Assembly (NCBI GenBank): GCA_019916065.1
Contig: CM034234.1
Location: forward strand, 8,592,342-8,656,341
Reading direction: 5' to 3'
Length of the DNA: 64,000 bases
Source of the DNA: Vitellaria paradoxa
Taxonomy: Eukaryota > Streptophyta > Magnoliopsida > Ericales > Sapotaceae
Position 1 is the stretch's first letter. Each line of letters starts with the position of its first letter. Both the position numbers and the translations under genes were made by a program. The notes under the pieces are model-generated. The model had not been told where the DNA came from. It did no database searches and worked only from the letters and a program-made list of their open reading frames with translations. Shown piece by piece: positions 9,361 through 22,015 of this stretch.

Positions 9361-12300
9361 CTAGTTAATTTTATCAAGAGTGGATTTCAAAGCTAAATAC
9401 ACAGCACGCCACCCGGCTTGAGTAGGATGAACAGTGTCCCAAAAGAAGGCAGCTTGAGGGTTGCCACATACTCTGTACATCTTGGCTCCTTTCTTGTCTA
9501 CGCTACCACACGAATACTCGCTGCTTATCCCTATACAGCATGGCTTCAATGGACTCTCGAACTTCACACTTCCTGTCGACCAAAAACATAACTTGATATC
9601 ATCAATCATGTACATACATATTACAAATATATATAAGTCAGAGTCTTGAAAAGGGTACCATTTGGTTTTAAAAAAAAAAAAAAATTCGAGATAAATTTAT
9701 TAACTATTGATTAAAAAAATTAAAAATTACTAAAAATTGAATTTCGAAACGGCCCCTCCATAACACTTCTTGAATCAAAAATACCAAAAACCTTTAATGA
9801 AGGGATCAAATTAGTAGAGGGCCAATATTTTGGGGGCCCGGAGAGAAAAGGGTAATCTATTTTGTATAAAATATTTCAATTATAAATATAAAACACCTGG
9901 TGAAATTTTTCAAATCATGGGAGAAGTTATTAATTTATGATAACATGGTGCCCACAAGTACAATTGAGCACACTGACCTTGAATCCAAAAACCCTAAGGT
10001 CATGTTTGATTACGGGATAAAAAAGTGAAAATCGGACTATATATTAATTTAGTGAGGTTTAATATCCTTTCTTTAAATTTATAAAATAATTAGAGATAAG
10101 TAATCCACACATTGGATAGTATATCCCTCTTTTAGAGGGATAAATAATATCATGAGAAATGTGATATTACTTACATCCTACCTCCAGATTTGTTTTCCGC
10201 TAAAATCTAAATGGTTAAAATTATTTTCTATCACATTACATATCAAATCACATTTTTTTATCTCACTTTATATCCCATCAACTAAACACCAACAAAATAA
10301 TCCCATATACAAAATTAATTCCATATTATATCCAATCTCATATGTTATTCCATGATATTATTTATACCCCAACCACCAATCTTTCAAATCAAACACAACC
10401 TAAGAGAATTAGCTTTTAACTTATGCATTTAAAGAATTGCATGTAAATTAACCAAAATTTACCTACCCAAATATAAAGGAAATGTAGAAGTAGATAAACA
10501 AGAAGTGCTATTTTTCTTAAAGAAAGATAAGAGTAGCTGATTAATTACGATATGTACCTAGAAAGTCTCCATTGTTCTTGAGCACCGACATGAAAGAGCT
10601 ATAAAGATCTAGAATGACAAATGCGGAGTCCTTGGTTTGGTTGTTCAGCTTTGCCACTGCTTGCTGTAGTAAAAGATTGTGAAAATTCACGGACACATTC
10701 TCAGTCGCATTACATTGTTGGAAAGAACTTAAAACTGTGCTCTGAGGAAGACATCCGAGGGGCTGCAGAGCTGTCACCGCTATTTTTCTCACTCCCAGGT
10801 CGTGAATGCGTTTCAAGTTCAAGGATAGTTGATTAACAACTCTTGTGATGAAGGATGGCAAATCCTAAAAATATATATATATATATATATAGAGAACCCA
10901 AAAAAAAAAAAAGAAAAAGCTTCAAAAGGAAGTACATGATGAAATAAATTAAATGATAGCTAGTAATTAACGAAGATACTATTTAAGGTTGTGTTTGGAG
11001 TAATAAAAAGTGAAATAAAATGAAATAAATTGTAAGTTCGTAATTCGTACAAAGAAATAAAAGGTGAATAATTTTTAGAAATTTTTAAAAATTTATAGTA
11101 AACCAAACAAAGCCGAAGGCCAAGTTTGTTTCCCAGATGAAGAGGTGGGACTGGATTACTCATCCCGTGGATCCCACAAAAGGGGTGTTTGTTGCGCTGT
11201 CCGGATGGTGGGATTTGTGGGTCCCATGGATGTGTTATCTAGTAAGTTATGGGATGAGTAGTACCGGGCAAGTGGTGGTATTATTAATACTCTACCTCTG
11301 GATTTATTTCCCGCCAAGATCCAAATGTCTAAAATTATTTCCTATCATATTACATATCAAATCATATCTTTTATCTCACTTTATATCCCACCAACCAAAC
11401 ACTAAAAAAATAATCCTACATAAAAAATTAATCCCATCTTTTATCCAATCCCATATATTATCCGATATATTACTTATCCCCCCATCATCCAATCCCCTCA
11501 AACAAACACAACCTAAGTGTCTAACAAATTGTTCACAAACAAATTCGTTAAAAGCTCGTTTAATAAGATAAATGAATAAATTTTTTTTTTAAATTTGATA
11601 AGTAAATTAATTAAACTCAAGTAATAATTAAACCGACTCGATAAGATTCATAAACATATTCATTTATAGTAGCACGTAACCATTATCGTTTAATTATTCA
11701 TAAGGTTACGATTAAATTAACTAAAATTAATTATAAGATTGTAAGGATTTATCTCTTCGTCTTGTTAATAACTTTGATTAGTTACAAGGTGTTATTCATT
11801 AATTTTCAACTTATTGGTTTTGTTTGTTCTTTAACAAGCTCCAACTCGCCGATAAAATAAATAAACAAATAAACTTAAATACAACCTTTCAAAACTAATT
11901 TAAAAGTCGGCTCGAATTTGTTTCTAAACTTAACAAACAAACTTAAATATACTATATTCGACGCGCTTGCAACTTTGCATGTGCGCACACATACAAATAG
12001 GAAAGCCAGCTAGGCATGTTGCGCAGAGGTTATTTTGTCTATATATACGTTTAATCCGACCGAACTTTCGTAAGTTGTAAAGGACACAGCTGCTCTCAGC
12101 TAAATTATTGCTATGCACTTTTTGTTGTCTTTTCCGGATTCCAAACGGTGTTTACTGTTCGAACACATCACTGGAGTATTCAGTGAACATGGCTCACCTT
12201 AGTATATTAGGTAATTGATAGCTAGAGTGTACAAGGGGTACACAATACCTGGCAAAACAGATAAGAAGAGCCAAAATATCTGGAACTAATAAAAGCATTG

Positions 12301-14768
12301 CAACGAATTTTAAGTTAATTATTTATATTTTAAAATTTTTAACTTAAAAAAAATAACACGTTTATAGTAATTTTGATATAATCGTGGAGAAATCAAAACC
12401 TCCCATAATTTTTTACGTAATTCCTTCTTCATCCAACATGGCCAATCAGCCAAAGTAATGTAACATTTTTTATATGAACAATACATTATAACAGAATAAT
12501 TATCAATACATATTATATATTTTAAAAAAATTTAGTTAGGCCAATAATATTTATTCGGTATTTAAGTTTATATATAGCTAACACAAAAACCCAAATTTTT
12601 ATAAATTAGTATCAAATTGAACTATATAATAACCAAAAAAAAAAAACTAAACTAACCAAATATGTTCCGTTCGAATATTAATTATTCCGGAAATTTTAAA
12701 TATATATGTAACATGTCATGTTTAATAATATACATAACTACATAAATTTACCTGCCTAGAGCCACCTTTGGAAAGGTAAGCACCGTAGTCATTGCCAGAG
12801 AGAGTGACCAGAGCCAAGGAGGACTGCAAGTCCCATTTTGTGTAGACAGAACCATTTATGAGGTTTTGGAAGAAGCCAATCTGGGTCGTCATGTTTGGGT
12901 CCGAAACCAAAGTATCAAATACACCCGTCCCTCCGTATGCAAAATTCATCCCATACCTCAACCTATTTGGGGCAAATTTTCTCCATCTGTATGGTATGGG
13001 AGACTTCAATGCCAAATACTTAGCTGCATGTATATATATATATATATTTATATATATATTCATCTCACATTAATTACCACTAAACAAAATTTTAACAAAT
13101 AACAAGTAAAACAAAAGTTTCACATTATTGTAAGTTGAGTTTGGGTGGAAAAAAAAAATTTTTTTGTATCTGTCTATTAGTTAATTACTTAAAAAGTTAA
13201 TTTTTTATGTTTAAAAAAAATTAACTTTTTAATAATTAACTTTTAACTTTTTATTAATTTGATATTTTTATTTTTCAAGATTTAAAAAAATTTTAAAATA
13301 TAAAAAGTAAAATTATAAAAAGTCATAAAGTTAATATATGATAACTTAACTACCCGCTTTTCTTCCTAAATGCAAACTAAATTGTTGAAATTTTCTCTCA
13401 CTCCGACCCTTGTATATGGAGGTGAGAGGATTACCGATCATATGATAATCAAAGCGCTGTTTGGTTAAAAAAAAATAGAACAAAAAATATAATAAAAATA
13501 GACAGATATAATATAAAAATAAATCATACAACATTTTAATTGAAAGAAAGTATACAAAATAATTAAAATTAGTAAATTTTAATTATTTTTAGTAATACCA
13601 TACAGAACCTAAACATGAGGTGGGAGATTAGTTGAAAGGTATAAAAATCCCTAAGTGGGTTATTTATGTTAGTATAATAATAGATGGTGGAAAACAAAGG
13701 GAGAAAGTGATAATGTTGATTAAAAAGAAGGGTTTGTGGCATCATGTGTGGCAGAAAAAGACTGAGACAGTATATAAGTATCCATTTTTTTTTTTTTTTA
13801 AAGATAATCAAGCGAAAAAGTTAAGAATAGAAAGCAAAAGATAGATCGATGATGATGACCTGATGACTTGGAAAGATAATATAAGAGGAAAAGATCGAGA
13901 AAAAGCAAGGACTCTCTCAATAGTGCAGAATTTTAGAGGCACAAAGAAGAAACAAATGAGTGCGTTTGGTCGCTCAAAAAAAATTCAAAAAATATTATAA
14001 ATTTTTAATTTTTTTAATTAAATTTTATTATTTTTTATTTTTACATCACATCAACCTTAATTTTTAATTTTTTTTGAAATTTTTTTTATCTGCAAACGCC
14101 CCCATAAGAGTTATATATATATATATATATCATCATGGGAGATATATCAAAAGAGAGAGGCCCACCCCCACAGGCACTACAAGAACAATAAAGCAAATCA
14201 AAACCCATTTTACTCGAGAAAAAGCAAAAGATAAGCTGCACATATAACAACATGATAATAAGTATAGGGGCCAGAACCTTGATTTATTTACTTTATTTTT
14301 AAGTACAATTAACTCATATCAAATTATATAAATGTATATAGAGAGAGGGGTACAAACCAAGGTAATCGGTGAGGACACGGCCGTCGGAGAAACGGCCGGC
14401 GGGTTTGCCGGGAAAGGTGATGCCATAGGGGACCTTCCAGGAATTGGCTACAGATTTCCTGTTGTTTCCTGTATCAGCATAGGAGTCCCCGAAGACGAAA
14501 AGCTTTGTCGGATGAAAACCATAGAGACCACGCTGGGTGTGGAGAGAAGAACCTTGTACGCTTTGAATTTCTGTAAAAAATATAAATATATACACACACA
14601 CACATACGCATAGAGAGAAAATTAGTTTGACTGCCATCAAATTAAACACCATAGAAGAACCTTTAAGCAATGAACTGTGCAACACAAGCGTAAACACTTA
14701 CCCCCGAGAAGAAGACAAAAGAGGAAGAAACAGAAAGAGAGGAAGAGGAGTTTTGGTCTCTCCATCAT
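9361..14768 (-). CDS. GDSL-type esterase/lipase, secreted, five exons
   Basis: Exons, 5' to 3' on the minus strand: 14768-14702, 14570-14358, 13023-12752, 10864-10558, 9572-9361. All introns are GT..AG and phases agree, giving 1071 nt and 356 residues, the usual length of the family. The 67-nt first exon encodes a typical signal peptide (MMERPKLLFL then a Leu/Phe/Cys-rich core to about residue 22). The block I nucleophile Ser52 lies in FVFGDSYADTGN. The block II Gly lies in PAGRFSDGR (about 81). Block III is LSGNDY with Asn171. Block V is FFWDTVHPTQ with Asp332 and His335. The family (SGNH hydrolases, At5g03610-like by resemblance) hydrolyses ester bonds of lipids or acylated cell-wall and secondary compounds outside the cell or in the secretory route; the substrate cannot be read from sequence. 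No stop or frameshift. Several MITEs sit in the introns. Confidence 0.93.
9995..10403. mobile_element. Tourist-like MITE in GDSL intron 4 (copy 1)
   Basis: Termini are imperfect inverted repeats (GGTCATGTTTGATT at the left, the complement of GGTTGTGTTTGATT at the right). They are flanked by TAA on both sides (9995-9997 and 10401-10403), the duplication expected of PIF/Harbinger-type MITEs. The interior is clearly homologous to 11114-11516, for example 'tctcactttatatccca'. Confidence 0.7.
10984..11113. mobile_element. Short MITE, family A, in GDSL intron 3
   Basis: About 130 bp with ends GGTTGTGTTTGGAGTAA and its near complement TTATAGTAAACCAAACAAAGCC. The interior holds 'aaagtgaaataaaatg' and 'gtaattcgta'. 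The same family occurs at about 16777, 28827, 48435, 50110, 52797 and 56120. It abuts the next MITE directly. Confidence 0.55.
11114..11516. mobile_element. Tourist-like MITE in GDSL intron 3 (copy 2)
   Basis: Homologous to the copy at 9995-10403 over most of its length and in the same orientation. The right end is ...CAAACAAACACAACC followed by TAA (11514-11516). The left end has GGCCAAGTTTGTTT preceded by GAA, a probable mutated TAA duplication. Less AT-rich at the left than copy 1. Confidence 0.65.
13134..13370. mobile_element. MITE-like repeat, family B, in GDSL intron 2
   Basis: It shares 'aactttttattaatttgatattttta' type sequence with the copies near 49208, 50765 and 55490, and has inverted AT-rich arms. 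Ends are approximate. Confidence 0.4.
13965..14105. mobile_element. Small MITE-like foldback in GDSL intron 2
   Basis: The ends GTGCGTTTGGTCGC and ...CTGCAAACGCCCCC are inverted with respect to each other, and the interior is a run of complementary A/T blocks (aaaaaaattcaaaaaa / ttttttgaaatttttttt). Family not identified. Confidence 0.4.
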
Positions 14769-14862
14769 AAAAGTATCAAAGAAACAGAGTTGCAGAAAGG
14801 GGACAGAGAGAGAGAGAGAGGCAGAGGAGTTCTTAGAAGTTCAACGCAGACTATGCAGTGCT

Positions 14863-14897
<35 letters not shown>

Positions 14898-14961
14898 GTA
14901 TTGGGATGGGGAAGATTTGTGATGGGAATGTGGGACATGATTAAGAGATTTAATGCCTGCA

Positions 14962-14972
14962 CCTTATATAGG
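14962..14972 (-). promoter_or_regulatory. TATA box of the GDSL gene
   Basis: CCTATATAAGG on the minus strand, about 195 bp before the start codon at 14768. That would place initiation near 14935 and give a ~170-nt leader, which includes a (TA)/(TACA) microsatellite (about 14862-14900) and a CT-rich tract (14805-14822). Confidence 0.55.
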
Positions 14973-17714
14973 AGGGGAAATTACCCTATGACGCAGCATT
15001 AGTGTCATCATTCAATCTTGATTATATGAGGAATTAAGGAGTCAATACAATAAAATCACAAAAACGCGTTGATTTTCTTTATTATAAAAAAAAAATTATT
15101 TGTCTGCATGATATTGCATAAAAAAGTATAATTTTTTAAAAAAATTTGGTTGTTTAATAAAAATTAAAGAAAATTTCGACAAATTTTAAAAATAAGGATA
15201 GTGGAAGTAAGTGCAGACACGGTATTTCTTTTTTTAAATTCACGAAAAATGATGGAACATAAAGTTCTTTCAATAAAAACAAAGTACATTTTTTTATTTA
15301 TGTCACTTTCGTACAAATCTCCCCCCTATAATGTATTAGTATAATTTAGTAGAATGTTCACCTTTTACTATTAATTTTATAATTTATTTAATTTAATGAT
15401 AGATGACAAATAAATATATATAAAATATAAAATAATATAAAAATATTTAAATAAAAAATGCAATATGTGTTGATCCTCTAAACAAAAATAAAATATAAAA
15501 AAAATTAAAATATATGTCAATTTGTTAATAATTACTAAAATTTTTAATATAGGAATATCATTCAGTATCTAAATAAAACAACAGAAAAACATAACCAAAA
15601 AAAAAAAAAATACATTTCTGCACATATTGTAAAATTACATGCAACTTTCATACAAATCTCTCTCATAAATATATTAGTATATAAAATTTAATCAATATCT
15701 AATAATAATGCATCATCAAAAATAAGTTATATATATAAATATTCATAAACAAAATTCAAATCCATATACATATTTAATGAATTTTATCAATTAAAATGAC
15801 ATTTAATGATTTTTCATTTCATGGAATTTATCAGCAATTTATCTTACATCGTATTCTGAAACTTTATTTTAGCACTAATTATAATTTAAAAAATGCACCT
15901 TGTTTAGTTACAATAGAAATTGACATTTTTTTTTATTTTACATAAACTAACCTTGTGTCTTTTAATTAAAATTACAAGATTATTTATAATTGAAAATAGA
16001 AATAGTAACTAAAATAAGAATACTAATTAGAAGCAAATTTTATTTTAATGAGCTAAAACTGGAAATCTCAATTTTATAGAACTTTTATTCCAAGTATGAT
16101 TTATTTCTACGTACACGAATAAGGTGCATTAAAAGTTCTTGCATTTAGGATTTCAAGCTTTTAATTCATTAAAAAAGAAATTTCAATCCAATAATTCTTT
16201 TTTTTTTTCCCGGGGGGAGGGGACTTTTCCAACTAATTAAATACAATATAAAATAAATAATTATAAACTAAAATAAAATCTTAAAATAAAGACAAAATAA
16301 AATAAATAAATAAAATATGGTAAATCTAAAAAAATTCTGAGAAATTATCAAATATGACTTAACTCCAAATTTAGATATTGGAGATTTTTAATTAATATTT
16401 TATAAATATAAAATACGTCTAAACTAAATTATAGACGAAACAAAAATTTGTTAAAACGACAATTTTAACCCTAATAAATTCGTTTAATTAGAAAGACTTC
16501 TTTTTGCGAGGGCCCAAAAAACTCCCAAGCACTTCCACTCGCTACAATAACTGATGAACCAAATGTAGCCAAGGTGTGCATTGGAGATCAAAGAGATTGA
16601 GGGGGAACGTTTTCAGAGTGCCGTTGTTCATTTGTGATTGCAAAGCCTTTTGCTAATATATATATATATATATATAGTAAAATTTCATTTTAATTATCAA
16701 ATAATAGTTTTAAAAAAATTAAAAAGAAAAGGAAGCATTAATTTTTTTTTACGTTCAAATGTCATGAAGCATATTGGGTGAGTTTGGAGTAAGATAAATT
16801 GAGATAAATTGAGAATTCGTAATGCGTGCAGTGAAAGAAAAAAGTTGATGTGATATAAAATTAACAGAGATTTATAGAGATTTTTGGAATTTGTTTGCAA
16901 ATAAAACTCACCTATTATGGGAGTACTTGGAGCACCATATATCTTCAACAAATTTTTACTTTCCCTAATTTTCTATAATTTTTTTCACACCAAAATTTTC
17001 TAATTTTTTTAATTTATATTAACTTTCTCTAACTTTTGGAGAAGCACCCTAAACGAGCAACAATAGAAAAATTAATTATTATTATTATTATTATTATTTT
17101 ATACTTTTTAACGGATCAAACAGCCCCCCCTCACCATATTAATTGGTCAAAAGGAGCCTGCTTTTAGACTTCACCATTTGCCGTGCGGCAAGTGTAACGT
17201 GCTTTTTTTATTTTTTTTCTAATTCTTATGATTGGTGTTTAGTTCGTTAAAACTAACTAAAACTTACAAATTTTTTACCAATTTTTTTATACTTTCTTTT
17301 AATTAAATTTTACTACTTATCACTTTTACATTAAATTTTTATATTTTTTCTATGCTTTTTACCCAAACTTTACCAACCAAATACCCCTAAGGTTCACTGA
17401 TGATGGTGGTTCATGGTCAAATGATGACCACTACCATGAATGATAGTCCATACCCTTTTTTTGGAATAATTGTATAATTAAGCGTGGAGGCTGGGGTATA
17501 TATATATATATATATATACAAACACAAATTTCAAAGGTACGCGTTTGCCTCTAAAAAGTCTGGACAGGATCCAACTAAATTAGTATTTTCTCTCCCCCAA
17601 ATCTTCTCTCCCCCGAAACTTATAGTATGTTTTTTACTTTTTTTCCCGTCAAAAAAATTAAACCTCAATCACGTTACTTTGCTCTCAACTCTTCTCAACC
17701 TAAAGTTTGACCAA
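14973..17714. other. Intergenic, upstream of the GDSL gene
   Basis: Very AT-rich; no gene seen. It includes (TA)n tracts at about 16656-16675 and 17498-17518, a (TTA)n tract at about 17073-17098, and a family A MITE at 16777-16914. Confidence 0.4.
16777..16914. mobile_element. Short MITE, family A
   Basis: Ends GGGTGAGTTTGGAGTAAG and ...TTTGCAAATAAAACTCACC are inverted repeats of one another. Interior phrases such as 'gatttatagagattttt' recur, inverted, in the copy at 48435-48602. Confidence 0.6.
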
Positions 17715-17985
17715 ACTATTGCCCCGAAGAGAGTAATCAAGTTAGTTCGGATGACGAGCTGAAGGGCCTGGGACCAATAGGTCCCGGATTCGACTCCTCT
17801 TGGGGGTAGTCATTCTTCTAATTGTGGAGGGCTATCTAACAGCCTTCTTGACTGAGTTGGTCAGTCAGGGTTTACTTAGACTGGTTTACCTCCTCGTGGT
17901 TCTTTGCCGGCTAGAGTCACGGGGCGAGCTTCACCCAATGCGCACCTATGGGTAGCGGCTGCGGATTTCTCTCCGATTCCAGAAA
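17715..17985 (+). mobile_element. tRNA-derived SINE
   Basis: A GC-richer 271-bp insert in AT-rich surroundings. The 5' part holds a box A-like TAGTTCGGATGACG and a box B match GGATTCGACTCC (about 17788-17799), as in a tRNA-derived RNA polymerase III promoter. The 3' body (gagtcacggggcgagctt, gcgcacctatgggtagcgg) reads like a plant SINE body. The candidate target duplication TTTGACCAA occurs at 17706-17714 and 17986-17994. The tail is not a clear poly(A). Confidence 0.7.
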
Positions 17986-18278
17986 TTTGACCAACCTAGG
18001 CACTTTTACCATGTGTCATCGATGAAACTTGAACATGTGTATACGTGTGTGTGTGTGTGTGTGTGTAAAATTTTTTTTTTATATAAAATATGTTCAGTTT
18101 CAAAAAATAAAATGATGATAATATTTTTGTAATTAATTTCAAGCTATTTCAATGAATGTTTTCATTTAAATCGATAAGTTTACTAGCTTCCACACCTTTA
18201 TGGTAATTTTTTTTTGAGAGAAAAAAATGAAAGATAAATATGCAGGAGAAAAGAAAAGAAGCGTAAATTTTCAGGTAT

Positions 18279-18470
18279 GCGGTGTTTGGTTTATCAAATT
18301 TTACTGAAAAAAATCAACTTTTGTTAATTTTTTTTAACTTTTTCTATCAATTACAAAGTTAACATTTCTTAATTTTTACCAACTTTTATCAAATTATCAA
18401 CACCTAAAAAATAATAATACGTGCCAACTTGGTGTACAAAATTAGCAAAACTTTGCACACCAAACCCTTA
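18279..18470. mobile_element. MITE-like foldback
   Basis: The ends GGTGTTTGGTTTATCAAA and ...TTTGCACACCAAACCC are inverted. The interior has ttgttaatttt / ...accaactttt blocks related to family C (24256 and 54680). A (GT)n tract lies just upstream at about 18044-18066. Confidence 0.45.
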
Positions 18471-21190
18471 TATATCTTTGTCTAAATAGATTAAAAAGGT
18501 ACAATAAAATAAAAATCATTTATCAAAATATTACTAATCTAATTTAATTAATTTTAACATTATAAATTTCATACGTTTTTCTTTCAGTTTTCTATCACAA
18601 TTTAAATAACAAAATAAATTTTAATTCTCTATCTTTTTCTCTTTTTTCTTCTTCATAAATCCCTTGAACTAATTAAACGCAGTTACAGGGGAGAACACCA
18701 ATCTTTCCTAGCATGGATATAATTATTAACACAATCAACTTGGATAAAAAAATTTCAAATGTGAACTAGAGTCTGTATTTGAATTATTAAAAAAGGAAAA
18801 ACAATGCACGTGGCAGTTGAGCTGCCATAATTAAATAAATTAAATTTTAGTCACCCCCGGCTCATTCATCTAGACCTGTCAACCCAGGCGGCCCATTTTG
18901 AGAGTAAAATTACTAGGATATTCTTAATAATTTGAGGAATCCAAATATACTATGCTATGGAGGATAAAAATAATCAACCACAAAGGCAAACAGGACACAC
19001 AATCTTAACGAGAAAAAAATCCTACCACCACTTCTAGGTAATAACCTATAGTTTATATGACGACTAATTCGAAAATCAATCTACTATTTAAAATAAAAAT
19101 TATAAGAGTTCATGTACGTAAATTTGACTCAACATCCCATATAATTTAAATACCTATTGCTTGATTGAACCAACAATAAACCTTTTCTTGTGTGATTGAT
19201 TCTGTTCTTGACACCGAACGGTACTTCCTAAACCCTCAAGGTGTTCTTTTTCTATGAGATCAAAACTTAAATCGATATTCTTTTTTCAATCCAACTTATT
19301 TCTCTTCAATCTGAACACAAGGGTTTTTCACAATCAAATATAAGAGATGACTTAACAGCTGCTAGAAAATGCATCTTCTATATTCTAATAAAATTAGGGC
19401 AACAACACAACTTGAGAGATGTTCGAACCCCCATCAAACTGTTTCCACAGACGCTAGAGTGTTTGAATAGTTGTCGAACTATTTTCCTGCAAAATGTACT
19501 TCATGTGATCTTCTATGAATTGAGGAATAAATTGATCAACAAGACTCGATTATAGGCACTCCAAAAATATTACATACTCAACTTTTGACGTGCAATTGTC
19601 ATTAAATAAAATTTATAAATCTAACATAATTTAACCTTATTATGAAATTAATATTAACTCAAAATTTTTAAAAAATAAAATTCATATTGACTCAAAACTT
19701 TTAAACATAAAAAAAAAAATCTACAGAAATTGAATTTAGTTTTTTTTTTTTTTTTTTGGTGAAATACGGTGCATCCCTCACTACATTATTAAATGTTTTT
19801 GTAAATAATACCAGTGAATATAATATATTATATAATAAGTTCTATAAATAATAAGATATAATAATTTTGTATATATATACATATATTTTTTGGTAAAAGG
19901 AAAGATCCTCAGTATGCCTTCCGGAATTGCTAAGAGGTCCCTGGTAAACTAGTCAATTATAAATATATATGTATATATAATATTTACTGATTAATGTCTG
20001 ATTTGATTAATATTAATTTATTCTCTTTACAAGAAAATATCATCGCTTTTTTCCTATTTCTAACGTTGACTCTTCTCTAAACCCTTCTTCTTGGTGTTTT
20101 GTCCCACACAAACACCCCCCCCCCCCCCCCCCCAACGAAAGCGCTGAGTTCGCCTCTGCATGTTAAGTTGTTAATTTACTCACACATAACAATGGCATAC
20201 AACCAAAAAAAAAATAAAAAATAAAAAAAAGATAGCCAGCTAAAAATATATAAATAGTCCTAGAAATTAATTTGATACATTTTTTTTTATACAATAACAT
20301 TTTATATATATATTTTTTGGTACAATAACATTATATATATATATATATAAATAGTGCTAAAAATTTTTTAATTACACAAATATCATTATCATGTTATTCT
20401 AATATTATTTTGTAGTAAAATTTTATAAAAATTTATTTTCTAAGTAATTATCTATTTTTTCGAAACACGTGTACTATTTCAATGCGTGATTGGATATTAT
20501 AACCTACATTTACTTACTATACTCGTGTTTTATTAATTGAACAAATAAAATTTTATAATTTTTAATATTAAAAAATGAAAATATTTCAAAAAAAAAAAAG
20601 AAATATGGATTCTAGTCGTTTGAATTCCAAAACAATTTTTAATTAGTCGGAGACAAGGTCAAGTTCATGGCTCTTTCTATAGTTTTGATTTGCCCGTTCA
20701 AACGCGAATGTCTCAACAACGACTTGCTTGCCCTTTCAACATTAAAATGGGTCTTACCCTGCAAAAATTCTAAGGAAAAATATTTTTAATCGGCAACGCC
20801 AATCAAATGGACTAATAAATCAAATAAGGTAAGATTAGACTAGCTACTAGGTATTCATAAGAGAGAACCGGACCGTTGTTTTCGACCAGGGAGAGATTTC
20901 ACTGAAGGTCGAAGCTATGAATTGATAGTTTAATTCATTGTTTGTGTCATTGTCCAAATGACTAATAGGTTGCATACCTTACATGGTGTTTGGATGAAAA
21001 AATAAAAATAAAAACCAAAAAATAAAAATAAAAATAAAAAATTAATGTAAAAATGATATGTGACAATTTAAATAAAAATGATATTAAATACCATCAATTT
21101 GATAAATGACAATAAATTATCTATTTACGTAATCTTTCCCAAAATTTAAGAAATAATTTTGTATGTCAAAAAAAAAAAAAAAACCAAGAA
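18470..21190. other. Intergenic, AT-rich
   Basis: No gene seen. Landmarks are a run of 19 C at 20115-20133, a poly(T) at about 19740-19758 and several (TA)n tracts. The C-run could also mark a difficult point in the assembly. Confidence 0.4.
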
Positions 21191-21194
21191 AAAA

Positions 21195-22015
21195 ATAAAA
21201 TTTTGTTAAATTAGAAAAAATTTCCTACTTAGTATGTTCCTCAAAATATTGAAGAAGATTTTAAAAAAGTTGAAGAACATTTATAAAATTTGGAAAAATT
21301 TGAAAAAGGGTTGGATATTTTTGTTATGGAGAAAATTTGTATAAGTTAGATAGAGTTAGAGTTTGTTGAAGATTTTTAGTAATTTGGGGTGTTTCTCAAA
21401 ATATTAAAGAAAGTTAGAGAAAGTTGAAAAAAATTAGTAAGAGTTGGAGAAAGTAAAAGTTAAAAAAATTTAAAGTTTATTGGAGATTTTTAGTAATTTA
21501 GTGTGTTCTTTAAAATATTGAAGAAAGGAGAAAATTTGAAAAAGTTAAACAAATTGACAAAAGTTGATAAAAAAATGAAGAAAATTGAAAACAATTAGAG
21601 AAAATTAGTGATTTTTGTTGTGAAAAAAGTTGGTAAAACTTATAGAAAGTTGGAGTTCATTGGAGATTTTAGTAATTTGGTGTGTTTCTCAAAATATTGA
21701 AGAAACTTGGAGAAAATTTTAAAAAGTTGAAGAAAGTTGATAAAAATTAGAGAAAATTAGATAAATTTGATAAAAGTTAAATATTTTTGTTGTGGAGAAA
21801 TTAAGTTAGTAAAAATTAGAGAAAGTTAGAGTTTGTTGAAAATTTTTAGTGATTTGGTGTGTTCCTCAAATATTGAAGAAAATTGGAGAAAGTTAATTAA
21901 AATTGGTAAAAGTTAAAAGAAAATTAGAGATATTTGTTGTAGTGAAATTAAGTTGGTAAAAATTAGAAAAAATTGAAGTTGGAGATTTTTAATTATTTTT
22001 GAAACAACAAAGGGC
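21195..22015. repeat. Irregular purine-rich minisatellite
   Basis: Five diverged units start with a version of GTGTTCCTCAAAATATTGAAGAA (near 21228, 21385, 21500, 21680 and 21858), spaced about 115-180 bp. The interior is made of 'agaaagttgaaaa', 'gttggtaaaa' and 'tttttgttgtggagaaa'. One strand is strongly purine-biased. A partial copy recurs at about 22300-22380. No protein frame survives. Confidence 0.65.

Noticed and set aside
14314..14697. Continuous minus-strand frame as the true first exon of the GDSL gene, starting at 14697
   Set aside because: The frame reads through a microsatellite-containing stretch with a good acceptor at 14571. Joining to the upstream 67-nt exon gives a proper signal peptide in phase.
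20115..20133. Run of 19 C
   Set aside because: Low-complexity homopolymer; no evidence for a regulatory role, and possibly an assembly weak spot.
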